This document shows, in pieces, positions 9,164 through 17,844 of a stretch of 64,000 bases of DNA. Under the pieces are notes generated by a model. The model saw nothing but the letters and a program-made list of their open reading frames with translations, was not told the origin of the DNA and ran no database searches. Within the stretch, counting starts at the first letter, position 1. Each line of letters starts with the position of its first letter. Both the position numbers and the translations under genes were made by a program. The stretch comes from Lacrimispora indolis DSM 755 (GTDB lineage: Bacteria > Bacillota > Clostridia > Lachnospirales > Lachnospiraceae): assembly GCF_000526995.1 (NCBI RefSeq), contig NZ_AZUI01000001.1, positions 2,294,001 through 2,358,000 on the forward strand. Direction: 5' to 3'.

Positions 9164-10033
9164 ATGAAGCTGGGTTTTATGACCAATGTTCTGGTGAAAC
9201 AGGGAATGAAGCATTTGGATGAAATTGCTGCCTGGGCAGAAGCCCGTGGATTTCAGGATCTGGAAGTAGGGCCTACGGTGCCCATGGAACGGGATAAATT
9301 TGAACAGGTAATGGAAAAGGGAGCTGTAGGAATTACTTCTCTTACCTATTGCAGAAATTTTTTAAGCACGGATGAGGAAGAGGCAGGCGCGCATCTTGCA
9401 GAACTGAAAAAAAGGATCGAGTTTGCGGGAGCTTTGGGAATTGAAAAGATCGTTACGTCTACCGGAATTGACAAAACCCTGGAAGAGGGAATTTATGATA
9501 AGGCGGATTCCATTCGAAGAACCCCCATCAGAAGCCTGGAGCGTTTTGTAAAGACCTTTGACCCGATTGTGGATCTTGCGGAAAAAAGAAAGGTGAAACT
9601 GGCATTTGAAAACTGTCCCCTCATGGGAAATATTGCCATATCCCCTGTGATGTGGCGTGAAATATTTAAAAAACTGGACAGCCAAAAGGTGGGATTGGCC
9701 TATGATCCTTCCCATCTGGTATGGCAGTTTATTGATCCCTATGCTCCGATTCAGGAATTTGGCAGCAAAATATTCCATGTTCATGCAAAGGATACGGAGA
9801 TTGATGAAGAACGATTAAAAGAGTGCGGCATTCTCACTGACTTCAGCTGGTGGTGTTACCGGATCCCCGGCCATGGGCAGCTTGACTGGAAGCGGCTCAT
9901 AAATGCCTTAAAGGAAGCTGGATATGAAAAGACCATAAGCCTGGAACATGAGGATCCGTCCTATGAGGGGAGTCTGGAGGAAGTACTTAACGGGCTGGTT
10001 TTGGGAGCCGGCTGTTTAAAACAATATTTATAA
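9164..10033 (+). CDS. Sugar phosphate isomerase/epimerase, xylose isomerase-like TIM barrel
   Basis: The 289-residue protein belongs to the AP endonuclease 2/xylose isomerase-like barrel family. Expected metal ligands are visible in order: Glu in LAFENCP, Asp and His in YDPSH, the HVHAKD motif, and the final Glu in SLEHEDP. Members isomerise or epimerise sugars and keto sugars, and some act as lyases on 3-keto glycosides. AGGAGGG precedes the ATG. It is the first gene of an operon with a Gfo/Idh/MocA dehydrogenase and a second barrel enzyme, a grouping known from pathways that use keto-sugar intermediates. The exact reaction is not predictable. Confidence 0.85.
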   Translation: MKLGFMTNVLVKQGMKHLDEIAAWAEARGFQDLEVGPTVPMERDKFEQVMEKGAVGITSLTYCRNFLSTDEEEAGAHLAELKKRIEFAGALGIEKIVTSTGIDKTLEEGIYDKADSIRRTPIRSLERFVKTFDPIVDLAEKRKVKLAFENCPLMGNIAISPVMWREIFKKLDSQKVGLAYDPSHLVWQFIDPYAPIQEFGSKIFHVHAKDTEIDEERLKECGILTDFSWWCYRIPGHGQLDWKRLINALKEAGYEKTISLEHEDPSYEGSLEEVLNGLVLGAGCLKQYL

Positions 10034-10047
10034 GGAGGAAATGATTT

Positions 10048-11148
10048 ATGGTGCGTGTAGGAATTGTTGGGGCAGGAAATACCATTGGAATCGCGGGAAT
10101 GCATATTCAGGGATATCTGCGGATACCGGAAGCGAAAATTACCGCTGTATACGATATTATACAGGAGCGTTCACAGGAATATACAGACAAGTTTCAGCTG
10201 GAAGAGGCAAAAGCCTGCAGAAGCTATGAAGAGCTTCTTTCAGAGGTGGATGCAGTCAGTCTCTGCACCCCCAATGCATATCATGTGGAACTGGCCATCC
10301 AGGCGTTAAAGGCGGGGAAGCATGTATTGTGTGAAAAACCCTTCGGCACCAATGCCAGGGAATGTGAGCCGGCACTTTCCTATGCGGAAAGCTCAGGGAA
10401 GGTTTGCATGATCGGGCTCTGTTACCGGGGAATTCCCGCCTATATGTATTTAAAGCAGCTGATTGACGAGGGGGCGCTGGGAGATATCTTCTATGTCCGG
10501 CAGTCACTGGGAGGCAGCAGGATCGCCGATCCCAGGGTAAAGCTGGAATGGAGGATGCAGAAGGCACTGTCAGGGCCGGGAGCCATGGCAGATTTCGGAA
10601 GTCATATGCTGGATATCGGAGATATGCTGCTCCGTGATACGGCCGGGCCGATTACGGAGCTGCAGTGCATGAGTGTCACGTGCTTAAAGGAAAGGGACCG
10701 CGTAAACGGCAATGGAACCGGAATCGTTGATAACGACGATATTGCATCTTTTTCCGCAAAGACTGAAAAAGGGGTGCTGCTTTCCTATACGGCAAGCCGG
10801 GTCGGAAGCAGACATACAACAGAAGTATACGGAAGCGGCGGCAGCGCGTTTTTTGACGGAAGTGACCCTTTTTCCCTGCGGATTCAGAAGAAGGACCCGG
10901 ATGGAGGCTATAGGGAATCGCCGGAAACCGTTAAAGTACCGGAAGGACTGTATCTGATAAATGATTACGTTCCCAAAGAAGGATTTGCTGTTAATTTTTA
11001 TTTTGAAATGCGGAACTTTATTGACGCAATTGAAAAAGGAGTTCCGGCTGCCACTGATTTTTCCCGGGGGATTTATATCCAGAGACTGATCGATGCGCTT
11101 TGGGAATCCTCAAAAACAGGCTGCAGTGTGCCCATTGATTTTCAGTGA
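10048..11148 (+). CDS. Gfo/Idh/MocA family NAD(P)-dependent oxidoreductase
   Basis: The 366-residue protein starts with a Rossmann fold (VGIVGAGNTIG, residues 3-13) and has the family motif CEKPFG near residue 100 and a C-terminal alpha/beta substrate domain. Family members oxidise or reduce a sugar hydroxyl or keto group with NAD(P). AAGGAGGAA stands seven bases before the ATG. It lies between two TIM-barrel isomerase genes; the following gene starts 14 bases downstream. The context suggests it makes or consumes a keto-sugar during breakdown of the imported glycan. Confidence 0.88.
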   Translation: MVRVGIVGAGNTIGIAGMHIQGYLRIPEAKITAVYDIIQERSQEYTDKFQLEEAKACRSYEELLSEVDAVSLCTPNAYHVELAIQALKAGKHVLCEKPFGTNARECEPALSYAESSGKVCMIGLCYRGIPAYMYLKQLIDEGALGDIFYVRQSLGGSRIADPRVKLEWRMQKALSGPGAMADFGSHMLDIGDMLLRDTAGPITELQCMSVTCLKERDRVNGNGTGIVDNDDIASFSAKTEKGVLLSYTASRVGSRHTTEVYGSGGSAFFDGSDPFSLRIQKKDPDGGYRESPETVKVPEGLYLINDYVPKEGFAVNFYFEMRNFIDAIEKGVPAATDFSRGIYIQRLIDALWESSKTGCSVPIDFQ

Positions 11149-11162
11149 AAGGAGCAGAAAAA

Positions 11163-12008
11163 ATGAAAATAGGATGCCATGCGGTATTATTTACCGACCG
11201 GATCGCCAATGATACGGAAACCGTTTTATCAGGCCTTAAATCAACCGGATGTCAGGGAATTGAAGTCGGTTCACGCTTTTTTGGAGTTGACAGAAGCCGG
11301 GAATTAAAGCAGCAGCTCGAAATCCATGAGCTGGAGCTTTCGGGCCTTCATGCAGTATGCCTTTTAACGGATCTGCTGGACCGGCCGGAGGAAGTGTGGG
11401 TTAATATTCAGAAAGCTGTAAATTTTCTCCGGATCATGCCCAACAGGAATATCATACTGACCGGAGTAAAGAGTATGCCGGGAGAAACAGGAGCCGGGAA
11501 AGAGGCTGACAGCCGGCTGTCGGATCCGGAATTGGGGAAGAAAATGGCCTGCAAGCTCAATGAGCTGGCCCGCAGGGCAAAGGAGCAGGGCGTGCAGATC
11601 CACTACCATAACCATGACTGGGAATTTGAAAACGACGGCCTTTTGTATCGGTCATTCCTTGCACATGCTCCGGAAATGAAGCTTGCCCTGGATACCGGCT
11701 GGGCATTATCCGCCGGCTGGCAGCCGGTTTCCATGATAAAGGATCATCCCTCCCGCTATTCTTACGTCCATATCAGGGACTTTAAACGGCCGGAGATGGA
11801 AAAGTGCTCTACCCATGAGGAAAAACAGAACAGCTACGCGGACCTTGGAACAGGTGACGTAAATTTAAAGGAGCTTATGGAAACACTGAAGGCCAGCATG
11901 CCGGATGACGGCTGGGCAGTGATTGAATATGAAAAGGGCGAGGTGAGCTTTGAACGCTACACAAATGCGGTCAGCTATTTAAAACAGCTTTGCTGCCCGG
12001 CTGTTTGA
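11163..12008 (+). CDS. Second sugar isomerase/epimerase, TIM barrel (IolE-like family)
   Basis: The start is placed at ATG 11163 because AAAGGAG at 11148-11154 is well placed before it; an in-frame ATG at 11145 overlaps the previous stop but lacks a ribosome binding site. The 281-residue protein has the barrel metal-site motifs HYHNHDWEFE, LALDTGW, YVHIRDF and VIEYEKG. It is clearly different from the barrel enzyme at 9164. Members include inosose dehydratase and hydroxypyruvate or keto-sugar isomerases. The context with Gfo/Idh/MocA enzymes suggests keto-sugar chemistry, perhaps cleavage after C3 oxidation. Confidence 0.85.
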   Translation: MKIGCHAVLFTDRIANDTETVLSGLKSTGCQGIEVGSRFFGVDRSRELKQQLEIHELELSGLHAVCLLTDLLDRPEEVWVNIQKAVNFLRIMPNRNIILTGVKSMPGETGAGKEADSRLSDPELGKKMACKLNELARRAKEQGVQIHYHNHDWEFENDGLLYRSFLAHAPEMKLALDTGWALSAGWQPVSMIKDHPSRYSYVHIRDFKRPEMEKCSTHEEKQNSYADLGTGDVNLKELMETLKASMPDDGWAVIEYEKGEVSFERYTNAVSYLKQLCCPAV

Positions 12009-12035
12009 TACGTTGGCGGAAGAAAGGACATACAT

Positions 12036-13757
12036 ATGGTCGATATAAAAGCAAATCCCTTTTACCTGGATGAAGAAGGTGCGTGCTGGGTAGAAGATAC
12101 GATAAATTCCATGAGCATGCACGAAAAGATCTGTCAGCTGTTTGCAGATCCCCTCATGGGAAAAAGCAGGGAAGAGCTGGCTGCATTTCTCAGACAGTAT
12201 CCCATTGCAGGAATTCCCTTCCGGGCTGCGCTGTTTGGCAATGAGGAAGCCCAGGACATTATGGCTGAGCTGCAGGAAAGCTCCAGGATCCCTTATCTTT
12301 ATGCGGGAAACTGTGAATCAGGACCTAACGGAGTCTTAAGAGGCGGCACCCTTGTCGCTTCCGGGGCCCAGGTCAGGGCTTTAAGAGACCCGGAAGCTGC
12401 CTACGAAGTGGGGCGCATTACGGGAAAAGAAACTGCTGCAGTAGGCTATAACTGGACCTTTGGCCCGGTGGGGGATGTTCTGATGAACTGGAGGAACAGC
12501 CTGATCAATACAAGGGCATTCGGCAGCGACGCGGACTTTGTCAGCCAGTGTGTGGAGGCCTACAACAAAGGCTGCATGGAATACGGAGTCATTCCATGCC
12601 TGAAGCATTTTCCAGGAGACGGCTGGGAGGAGCGGGACCAGCATCTGGCTGTGGGCAATAACGGATTATCCTGTAAAGAGTGGGATGAAACCTTTGGAAA
12701 GATTTATCAGACCTCCATTGACAATGGCCTTCTCAGCATTATGGTGGCCCATTTTACACTGCCGGCTTATGAAAAAGGGCTGAATCCGGATCTTGAGGAA
12801 AAGGATATGCAGCCTGCCTGCCTTTCCAAGGAACTGGTGGACGGACTGCTCCGGCAGAAGCTGGGATTCAACGGTCTGGCGGTGACGGACCAGACAAAAA
12901 TGATGGGATTTTACGGTATGAGCCGCATGAAAGCCATCCCATGGACCATAGCCTGCGGCTGTGATATGGTACTGGGCATTAACGATATGGAAGAAGATTA
13001 CAGTGCCATGGAGGAAGGAATCCGTTCAGGAATTATTACGGAAGAACGGCTGAAGGATGCTTTATACCGGATTCTCGCCTGTAAGGCGGCCATCGGACTG
13101 CATAAGAGGAAAGCCGGGGAAGGTTTCCGGCCGGGAAAAGAAGCTTTATCCTACATTGCATGTGAGGAACATACTGCCATAGCCAGAAAGGCGGCGGCAA
13201 AGGCGGTCACACTGGTCAAGAACACAAAGGGACAGCTGCCTTTTAAGCCTGATATCTATAAAAAGATCGGAGTATTCGTGCTGTCAGGGAATGTGGGACA
13301 CCAGAAGAGCATTTATGGTCAGGGAGTCCAGTCCGGCGGAAGTGAAGACACCGCCTCCCATGTTCTGGAAACATTGGTGCGGTACGGATATGAACCGGAG
13401 CTGATGGAATCTTCCATGGAAAAGGGGAAGATCAGGGATTTTAAGGCGAGATATGACGCAGTGATGCTGTTTGCCGATATCAGCGGCTTTGCACAGACGA
13501 ATTCAGTCCGTCTCATGTGGCCGGATCCCATGTCCAGCTGTTACCCCTGGTACATACACGATGTTCCCACTGTATTTGTATCCTTTAACTATACCAACCA
13601 TTTAATCGATGTTTCCAGAGTGCCGGGCTTTATCAATGCTTATAACAACCGCCCGGAGACCATTGATGAAACCATCAGGCGCATTGCAGGACTGGCGGAG
13701 TTTGAAGGCCGGTACGATGATGACGTCTGGTGCGGAACCTGGGACACCCGATTTTAA
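12036..13757 (+). CDS. Glycoside hydrolase family 3, beta-N-acetylhexosaminidase-like
   Basis: The 573-residue protein has the GH3 barrel with the motif KHFPGDG at about residue 189, followed by the loop EERDQH whose His matches the catalytic His of the NagZ-type branch, and the nucleophile Asp285 in AVTDQTKMMG. A C-terminal alpha/beta domain of about 170 residues follows. NagZ-type GH3 enzymes act on beta-linked N-acetylhexosaminides, some by phosphorolysis. No signal peptide is seen, so it probably works in the cytoplasm on imported di- or oligosaccharides. It sits between the barrel isomerase and the sugar phosphate isomerase. A specificity for amino sugars is inferred from the motif only. 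Confidence 0.85.
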   Translation: MVDIKANPFYLDEEGACWVEDTINSMSMHEKICQLFADPLMGKSREELAAFLRQYPIAGIPFRAALFGNEEAQDIMAELQESSRIPYLYAGNCESGPNGVLRGGTLVASGAQVRALRDPEAAYEVGRITGKETAAVGYNWTFGPVGDVLMNWRNSLINTRAFGSDADFVSQCVEAYNKGCMEYGVIPCLKHFPGDGWEERDQHLAVGNNGLSCKEWDETFGKIYQTSIDNGLLSIMVAHFTLPAYEKGLNPDLEEKDMQPACLSKELVDGLLRQKLGFNGLAVTDQTKMMGFYGMSRMKAIPWTIACGCDMVLGINDMEEDYSAMEEGIRSGIITEERLKDALYRILACKAAIGLHKRKAGEGFRPGKEALSYIACEEHTAIARKAAAKAVTLVKNTKGQLPFKPDIYKKIGVFVLSGNVGHQKSIYGQGVQSGGSEDTASHVLETLVRYGYEPELMESSMEKGKIRDFKARYDAVMLFADISGFAQTNSVRLMWPDPMSSCYPWYIHDVPTVFVSFNYTNHLIDVSRVPGFINAYNNRPETIDETIRRIAGLAEFEGRYDDDVWCGTWDTRF

Positions 13758-13778
13758 GAGCAGCACAGGAGGCCGGAA

Positions 13779-15050
13779 ATGAGCATTGGAATCGAGATAA
13801 ACCACATAACGGATTACGTTTCAAAAAACGCATGGGAGGAGAATGAGCGCATTGCTTCAGAAATTTTAAGCCGGCTTCTTGAAAAGGAAGACAGGGAACA
13901 GGTGCTGGGCTGGCGGACTCTGGAAACCTCGGCTGTTCAGCTGGATGTGCTGAAGGCGAAGGCAGAAGAAGTCAGAAACCACGGGGATGTATTTGTCATT
14001 GTCGGGGTAGGAGGCTCCAATCAGGCGGCGAGAGCCATGATCGAGGCGGTGGCCGGCCGGAAGGGACCGGAGATCATTTATCTTGGAAATACTCTGTCCC
14101 CCTGTTACATCAGCCATATGCTGGAGCGGATGGAAGGGAAGAGCGTCTACATAAATGTGATAGCAAAGAATTTTGAAACCCTGGAACCGGGAAGCCATTT
14201 CCGGATTCTGCGCCAATGGATGAAAAAACGGTATTCAAAGGCGGAAATGGCAGAACGGATCATACTGACGGGAACGCCGGGATCCAGGCTGGAAGAGATT
14301 GCAGAGGAGAACGGATATCTGTTTTTGCAGTTTCCGGCTTCCGTCGGCGGAAGATATTCCGCATTCTCCCCGGTTTGTCTCTTCCCCATTACGGCAGCCG
14401 GTCTTGACGTAGATGCTTTTCTGGCAGGGGTGAGATATGCCATGGAAGACTGCAGAAACAATCCCGCTACCAACCCGGCGGTAAAATATGGGGCAGCCAG
14501 AAACATCCTGTACCAGAATGGCTATGACATTGAAATGCTGGTTTCCTTTGAACCCCAGTATGCATTTTTAACCAAGTGGTGGGTACAGCTTTTCGGAGAA
14601 AGCGAAGGAAAGGAGAAAAAGGGAATATTCCCGGCCGCGGCGATCTATTCCGAGGATCTTCATTCCATGGGTCAATACATGCAGGAGGGAAGGCGGAACC
14701 TTCTGGAAACCTTTTTGTCGGTCAAGGATCCGAAAGCCAGTGCGGTCATCGAACCGGACCGGGAATTTGGAGATGCATTTGACTATCTGGATGGCATGGA
14801 CTTTGACCAGATCAACAAGGCGGCTGAAAAAGCGACCTGGGAAGCTCATGGGGACGGCGGAGTGCCCTGCATCCGTCTGATAGTAAATGAAATATCGGAA
14901 GAAAGCTTTGGAGAACTGTTTTATTACTTTATGGCGGCATGCGCGGTGTCCGGTACCCTGATGGGTGTCAATCCCTTTGATCAGGAAGGGGTGGAGGAGT
15001 ATAAACGAAGCATGTTTGCAGCATTGGGAAAAGGAAAACAGCAGGGTTGA
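13779..15050 (+). CDS. Glucose-6-phosphate isomerase family protein
   Basis: The 423-residue protein has the full set of phosphoglucose isomerase marks: VGVGGSNQAARAM in the SIS fold, the signature GGRYSAFSPVCLFP, catalytic Glu and Lys region GESEGKEKKG, catalytic His in DLHSMGQYMQEG, and the second signature GVNPFDQEGVEEYK. The length is slightly shorter than the 450-residue Bacillus type. It should interconvert an aldose and a ketose 6-phosphate. Placed between a GH3 hydrolase and a sulfatase, it may be specialised for a sugar phosphate from this pathway rather than being the cell's main Pgi; that is an inference. A well-placed AGGAGG precedes the ATG. Confidence 0.88.
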   Translation: MSIGIEINHITDYVSKNAWEENERIASEILSRLLEKEDREQVLGWRTLETSAVQLDVLKAKAEEVRNHGDVFVIVGVGGSNQAARAMIEAVAGRKGPEIIYLGNTLSPCYISHMLERMEGKSVYINVIAKNFETLEPGSHFRILRQWMKKRYSKAEMAERIILTGTPGSRLEEIAEENGYLFLQFPASVGGRYSAFSPVCLFPITAAGLDVDAFLAGVRYAMEDCRNNPATNPAVKYGAARNILYQNGYDIEMLVSFEPQYAFLTKWWVQLFGESEGKEKKGIFPAAAIYSEDLHSMGQYMQEGRRNLLETFLSVKDPKASAVIEPDREFGDAFDYLDGMDFDQINKAAEKATWEAHGDGGVPCIRLIVNEISEESFGELFYYFMAACAVSGTLMGVNPFDQEGVEEYKRSMFAALGKGKQQG

Positions 15051-15068
15051 CCGGGAAGGAGATGCTTT

Positions 15069-16655
15069 ATGGAAAAAAGGCCGCATATCATTATATTTAA
15101 TCCCGATGAGATGCGCTATGACGGGATGGGGCATATGGGAAATCCTGCAGCGGTGACTCCGTTTCTGGATCGGTTTGCAAAAGAGGAGGCAGTGTCTTTC
15201 CGTTATGCCTTCTGCCAGAATCCGGTGTGCGTGCCCAGCCGATGCAGCTTTTTTACAGGGCTGTATCCTCATGTCCACGGACACCGGACGATGAGTTATT
15301 TACTCCATCCGGGGGAAGAGAATCTGTTTTCCGAATTAAAGGAAGCCGGATATCATATCTGGATGAACGCGAGAAATGATTTGTTTGCAGGCCAGGTCCC
15401 GGGCTGGGCGGAGTCAAATGCAGATGAAATTTTTTACGGCGGAGATATTCCGGCGCCCCCTGGCCCGGAGTGTGACAAAAAAGGGGAGAAAGATAAGTAC
15501 TCCCATTTTGAGGGGCGTTTAAAGCTGGCTGAGGATGGCAGAAATTATAATGGGGACGATGAAGGGGTGGACGCGGCAATCCGGCATTTAAACGCATATG
15601 GCGGAGAAAAGCCTGTCTGCATGTTTTTGGGCCTTAATTTTCCCCATACGCCGTATCAGGTGGAAGAACCTTATTATTCGGCAGTTGACCGGAGTAAGCT
15701 GCCGGAAAGGATCCGGCCGGAGGATTGTACCGGCAAATCCAGAATGGCAGATTTAATCCGTGGGTACCAGCGGATGGATGAATATACGGAAGAGGACTGG
15801 CAGGAGCTTAGAGCGGTATATCTGGGAATGTGCATGAAGGTTGACGCACAATTTCACCGATTATGTGACGGGCTGAAAGAAAAAGGAATTTATGACGACT
15901 GTCTGATCTTCTTTTTCAGTGATCACGGAGATTTTGAGGGAGATTACGGACTGACGGAAAAGGCGCAGAGCTGCTTTGAAGATTGCCTGACCAGGGTCCC
16001 TCTTCTGGTAAAGCCCCCAAAAGGCGGGGTGGACCCCGGTGTCACGGAGTCAATGGCCGAACTGATTGATTTCTATGGGACTGCCATGGACTATGCTGGG
16101 GTGAAGCCGGAACGTACACAGTTTGGCAGGAGCTTACGGCCGGTCCTGGAAAACCGCGGCGTGAAAAACCGGGAGTATGTCTTTTGTGAAGGAGGAAGGC
16201 TGCCGGGGGAATTCCATTGTGACGAATATCATGCCTCCGGCCCGGAAGGTCCGCCCCGGGATTTTGTATACTGGCCCAAAATGATGGCGCAGACAGATGA
16301 TGACGCCCATGCCAAGGGAACCATGATCCGGAGTGAGAAGTACAAATACATCAGCAGGATCACAGGGGAGGATGAGTTCTATGATCTGGAAGCAGATCCG
16401 GGAGAAACCTCCAATCAGATACATAACCCGGACTACTCCCCGCAAATTTCCAGGCTCCGGCTTGAACTGATGCGGTGGTATCAGCGGACCTGCGATGTGG
16501 TGCCTCACAAGCCGGATGACCGGTTTACCCATGAAATGCTCTGGGCAAAGGTGAAGAATATCTGTCCCAAAGACCACGAAAAGGATGTAAAAGAAAAAAT
16601 AAGAGGCGGCATCAAACAGGGACTTCTGTTTCAGTATGTGCGCGGCCTTAAGTAG
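15069..16655 (+). CDS. Second sulfatase, Cys-type
   Basis: The 528-residue enzyme has the textbook sulfatase signature CVPSRCSFFTG with Cys54 as the formylglycine precursor, and the metal motif FFSDHGDFEGDYG (D285, H286). The N-terminal strand IIIFNPDEMRYDGMG carries the first metal-site acidic residues. It lacks a signal peptide and should be cytoplasmic. It differs clearly from the sulfatase at 7499, so two sulfate positions or two substrates may be handled. It is the last gene of the operon; a strong terminator follows at 16699. Maturation needs an anSME encoded elsewhere. Confidence 0.92.
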   Translation: MEKRPHIIIFNPDEMRYDGMGHMGNPAAVTPFLDRFAKEEAVSFRYAFCQNPVCVPSRCSFFTGLYPHVHGHRTMSYLLHPGEENLFSELKEAGYHIWMNARNDLFAGQVPGWAESNADEIFYGGDIPAPPGPECDKKGEKDKYSHFEGRLKLAEDGRNYNGDDEGVDAAIRHLNAYGGEKPVCMFLGLNFPHTPYQVEEPYYSAVDRSKLPERIRPEDCTGKSRMADLIRGYQRMDEYTEEDWQELRAVYLGMCMKVDAQFHRLCDGLKEKGIYDDCLIFFFSDHGDFEGDYGLTEKAQSCFEDCLTRVPLLVKPPKGGVDPGVTESMAELIDFYGTAMDYAGVKPERTQFGRSLRPVLENRGVKNREYVFCEGGRLPGEFHCDEYHASGPEGPPRDFVYWPKMMAQTDDDAHAKGTMIRSEKYKYISRITGEDEFYDLEADPGETSNQIHNPDYSPQISRLRLELMRWYQRTCDVVPHKPDDRFTHEMLWAKVKNICPKDHEKDVKEKIRGGIKQGLLFQYVRGLK

Positions 16656-16698
16656 ACCTCATACTATACCATGATTGGAGTGACCAATCAGCTGGAAG

Positions 16699-16742
16699 AA
16701 ATCCTGCAGAATCATCATGAGTAATGATTCTGCAGGATTTTT
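16699..16742 (+). terminator. Strong Rho-independent terminator
   Basis: A perfect 17-bp stem (16699-16715 with 16724-16740) and an 8-base loop; the 3' arm ends in a short T run. It closes the isomerase/sulfatase operon. Confidence 0.88.
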
Positions 16743-16785
16743 CACGTTAAGGATTTGTGAAAAAAGCACAAAAAAAAGAAATATA

Positions 16786-16814
16786 TTGACAATAATTATA
16801 CACATAGATATAAT
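16786..16814 (+). promoter_or_regulatory. Consensus sigma-A promoter of the MalFGE-type importer operon
   Basis: TTGACA (16786-16791), a 17-base spacer and TATAAT (16809-16814) match the consensus perfectly. So strong a core promoter, followed directly by an operator-like motif, points to repressor control. Confidence 0.88.
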
Positions 16815-16817
16815 ATT

Positions 16818-16839
16818 AATTAAATTAAAAAATTAAATA
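16818..16839 (+). promoter_or_regulatory. Candidate ROK-family operator, copy 2
   Basis: A 22-base AT-only motif, 19 of 22 identical to 9127-9148 and in the same place relative to the -10 box. The nearest regulator gene is the ROK protein at 20381 in the same operon region. Confidence 0.55.
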
Positions 16840-16870
16840 CAACTATAAATTTGGGGAAAAGAGGTGCCTT

Positions 16871-17827
16871 ATGGAAAAGAATGCGGGGGGAAGGGAAGTG
16901 TCTGCGGTCAGGAAAAGAAATAAGCGGAAAGAAGCAATTATTCTGAATGGATGGTGCTGGCTGTTTATGTCCCTGTCATTGATTTTTTATATCCTGTTCC
17001 AGGGATATCCCATTATCTGCAGCATACAGTATTCATTTCTCGACTGGTCAGGATTGACCCATAACGCGGTGTTTATCGGCCTTCAGAATTATGTGGAACT
17101 GATCCATGACAAACTGTTCTGGAATGCATTTTTTAACAGTTTCAAGTATACGGCCATGATCGTGCCGCTGGAGCTGGCAGTTTCCCTGTTTCTCGCTTAC
17201 ATGCTGAACAACGAACGGTTAAGGGGGCGTACGGTTTACCGGACCATGTATTTTATTCCTGTGGTCACCACTGCTTCCGTTGTTGGAATTATTATGATAT
17301 TCCTGCTAGGCGTCCAGGGGCCTGTGAACCATCTGCTGGTGGCATTACATATAAGCAGGACACCGGTCAATTTCCTGGGAAATGCGAAGTTCGCAATGCC
17401 GGCACTGGTGGTCATCTCGCTTTGGAAGGACTGCGGAACATACATGATATACTGGCTGGCCGGTCTGCAGGGAGTCCCGAAAGATGTGTATGAGGCTGCA
17501 ACCGTGGATGGCGCGGGCAGAGGGCAGGTTTTTTTCCATATTGTCCTTCCAATGATCGCACCGGTGGGAGGCGTGATAGCAATCCTCTGTGCCATCAATT
17601 CCCTGAAGGTATTTGATATGATAAAGACGATGACAGAGGGAGGACCGTTTTATGCAACGGATGTAATAGCAACCTACGTTTACCGTATGGCTTTTTCCAG
17701 CGAAGTGGGAATGCCCAGGCTGGGATATTCCAGCGCGGCGGCCCTGCTCTTCGGCGGGGCGGTCATTGCCATCGGTACGGTGTCTAATGTGATCAAAGAC
17801 CGGCTGAACCAAAGACGGATGCAGTGA
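16871..17827 (+). CDS. Sugar ABC transporter permease, MalF/UgpA type
   Basis: The 318-residue protein has six predicted membrane segments, the first at about residues 28-50, and the EAA loop EAATVDGAGRGQVFFHIVLP near residue 212, which docks to an ATPase. It is of the carbohydrate uptake transporter 1 family and forms a heterodimer with the next gene product. No ATP-binding gene is in this operon; as is common in Firmicutes, a shared MsmK-type ATPase elsewhere probably powers it. Confidence 0.92.
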   Translation: MEKNAGGREVSAVRKRNKRKEAIILNGWCWLFMSLSLIFYILFQGYPIICSIQYSFLDWSGLTHNAVFIGLQNYVELIHDKLFWNAFFNSFKYTAMIVPLELAVSLFLAYMLNNERLRGRTVYRTMYFIPVVTTASVVGIIMIFLLGVQGPVNHLLVALHISRTPVNFLGNAKFAMPALVVISLWKDCGTYMIYWLAGLQGVPKDVYEAATVDGAGRGQVFFHIVLPMIAPVGGVIAILCAINSLKVFDMIKTMTEGGPFYATDVIATYVYRMAFSSEVGMPRLGYSSAAALLFGGAVIAIGTVSNVIKDRLNQRRMQ

Positions 17828-17844
17828 ATCGGGAGGTGGTAAAG

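Noticed and set aside
14568..15284. Minus-strand open frame of 238 codons
   Set aside because: Antisense to the PGI homologue and the second sulfatase, no ribosome binding site and no family resemblance.
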